From an uncultured Campylobacter sp. (GTDB taxonomy: Bacteria; Campylobacterota; Campylobacteria; Campylobacterales; Campylobacteraceae), in the NCBI GenBank assembly GCA_938041615.1, contig CALISV010000282.1, positions 1 to 5,365 of the forward strand: a stretch of 5,365 bases of DNA. Reading direction: 5' to 3'. How positions within the stretch are numbered: position 1 is the first letter of the stretch; every line of letters begins with the position of its first letter. Made by a program: the position numbers and the translations under genes. Of the stretch, positions 4,900-5,365 are shown in pieces. The notes beneath the pieces were generated by a model. The model saw nothing but the letters and a program-made list of their open reading frames with translations. It made no database searches and was not told the origin of the DNA.

Positions 4900-5365
4900 T
4901 GCCTGAGCAAATCGTCGTAAAAAGCGGCGCGATCTTTATCGCCGACTCGCACGAAAACGAAAATCGCGAAAATTTCTGGCATTTTTTATGCGTGTTAAAA
5001 AGCGGCGAGATAAAGACGCCGCAGCTGTTTTTGATGGGCGATATGTTTGATTTTTTGGCTAGCGAGTGCGAGTTTTTTGTCAAATTTTACGAGCGATATA
5101 TTCACACGATCGACGAGCTGGGCGAGGAAATGGAAATTTACTATTTCGAAGGAAATCACGATTTTAACCTAGCAAGGCTTTTTAAAAACGTCAAAGCCTA
5201 TCCTATCGGCGCTCAGCCGGTTAAATTTGCCTCGGAGTGCGGGCAGAGCGTGCTTATAGCGCATGGAGATATATTTTTGCCTTTTGTTTCAAAATATGCT
5301 TTGAGATTTTTACGCGTCAAATTTTTTTTAAAAACAATGAATTTTTTCGATAAATTTTTAAATTT
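4899..5365 (+). CDS. Calcineurin-type metallophosphoesterase, LpxH-like; C-terminus beyond the right edge
   Basis: The first 155 codons are open to the window end. The metal-binding blocks of the superfamily appear in order: ADSH (Asp16, His18), MGDMFDF (Asp48), EGNHDF (Asn86, His87, Asp88) and AHGD (His122); the last GHxH-type block lies outside. Spacing and the following hydrophobic basic segment (about 125-155) resemble LpxH, the manganese enzyme that cleaves UDP-2,3-diacylglucosamine to lipid X, the substrate of LpxB. The nearby lpxB supports this. E. coli LpxH has GNRDF where this protein has GNHDF, so a different phosphoesterase is possible and no gene symbol is given. The ATG overlaps the stop of the small ORF; no strong ribosome binding site is seen, in keeping with translational coupling. 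Confidence 0.8.
   Translation, partial: MPEQIVVKSGAIFIADSHENENRENFWHFLCVLKSGEIKTPQLFLMGDMFDFLASECEFFVKFYERYIHTIDELGEEMEIYYFEGNHDFNLARLFKNVKAYPIGAQPVKFASECGQSVLIAHGDIFLPFVSKYALRFLRVKFFLKTMNFFDKFLN

Noticed and set aside
4698..5083. Two overlapping minus-strand open frames over the greA end and the phosphoesterase start
   Set aside because: They are antisense to well-supported coding sequence, and overlap each other.

Overview
The window looks like a chromosomal segment of a Campylobacterota species, most likely a Campylobacter of the oral, higher-GC group (rectus/showae/curvus/concisus type). The reasons are the nrfH-nrfA pair with an all-CXXCH NrfA, the lpxB-greA gene pair, the Campylobacter style of the LpxB and GreA proteins, and the many AAATTT words between and inside genes. 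The species is inferred from gene content and style, not from a database match.

Left edge (1 to about 225): the end of an IS200/IS605-superfamily element. The first 33 codons of a tnpB-type gene run leftward out of the window. Behind them are a good promoter and a strong 19-bp imperfect hairpin of the kind found at the ends of these elements. No tnpA is seen between tnpB and this end. From about 225 to 400 there is very AT-rich DNA (16 G+C in positions 261-360) with a second small hairpin (238-259) and, presumably, the nrfH promoter. No convincing gene lies there.

Nitrite respiration (401-2687): nrfH (membrane tetraheme quinol dehydrogenase) and nrfA (periplasmic pentaheme nitrite reductase) are 19 bases apart and end in a clear Rho-independent terminator. 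Together they take electrons from menaquinol to nitrite and give ammonium. All five NrfA heme motifs are CXXCH, and the usual active-site CXXCK is absent.

Envelope and transcription cluster (2749-5365): a promoter precedes a secreted LprI-like (DUF1311) protein. Its stop codon overlaps the GTG start of lpxB (lipid A disaccharide synthase), and greA (transcript cleavage factor) follows after three bases. Then comes a 42-codon possible small ORF rich in AAATTT words, whose stop overlaps the start of a calcineurin-type phosphoesterase resembling LpxH (UDP-2,3-diacylglucosamine hydrolase), cut off by the right edge. LpxH makes the lipid X used by LpxB, so this looks like a lipid A operon with greA inside it.

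The genes are mostly ordinary. I see no clear new system. The points most worth a second look are the tnpB element end beside nrfHA, the heme-1 motif and insert of NrfA, and the phased AAATTT/small-ORF region between greA and the phosphoesterase.
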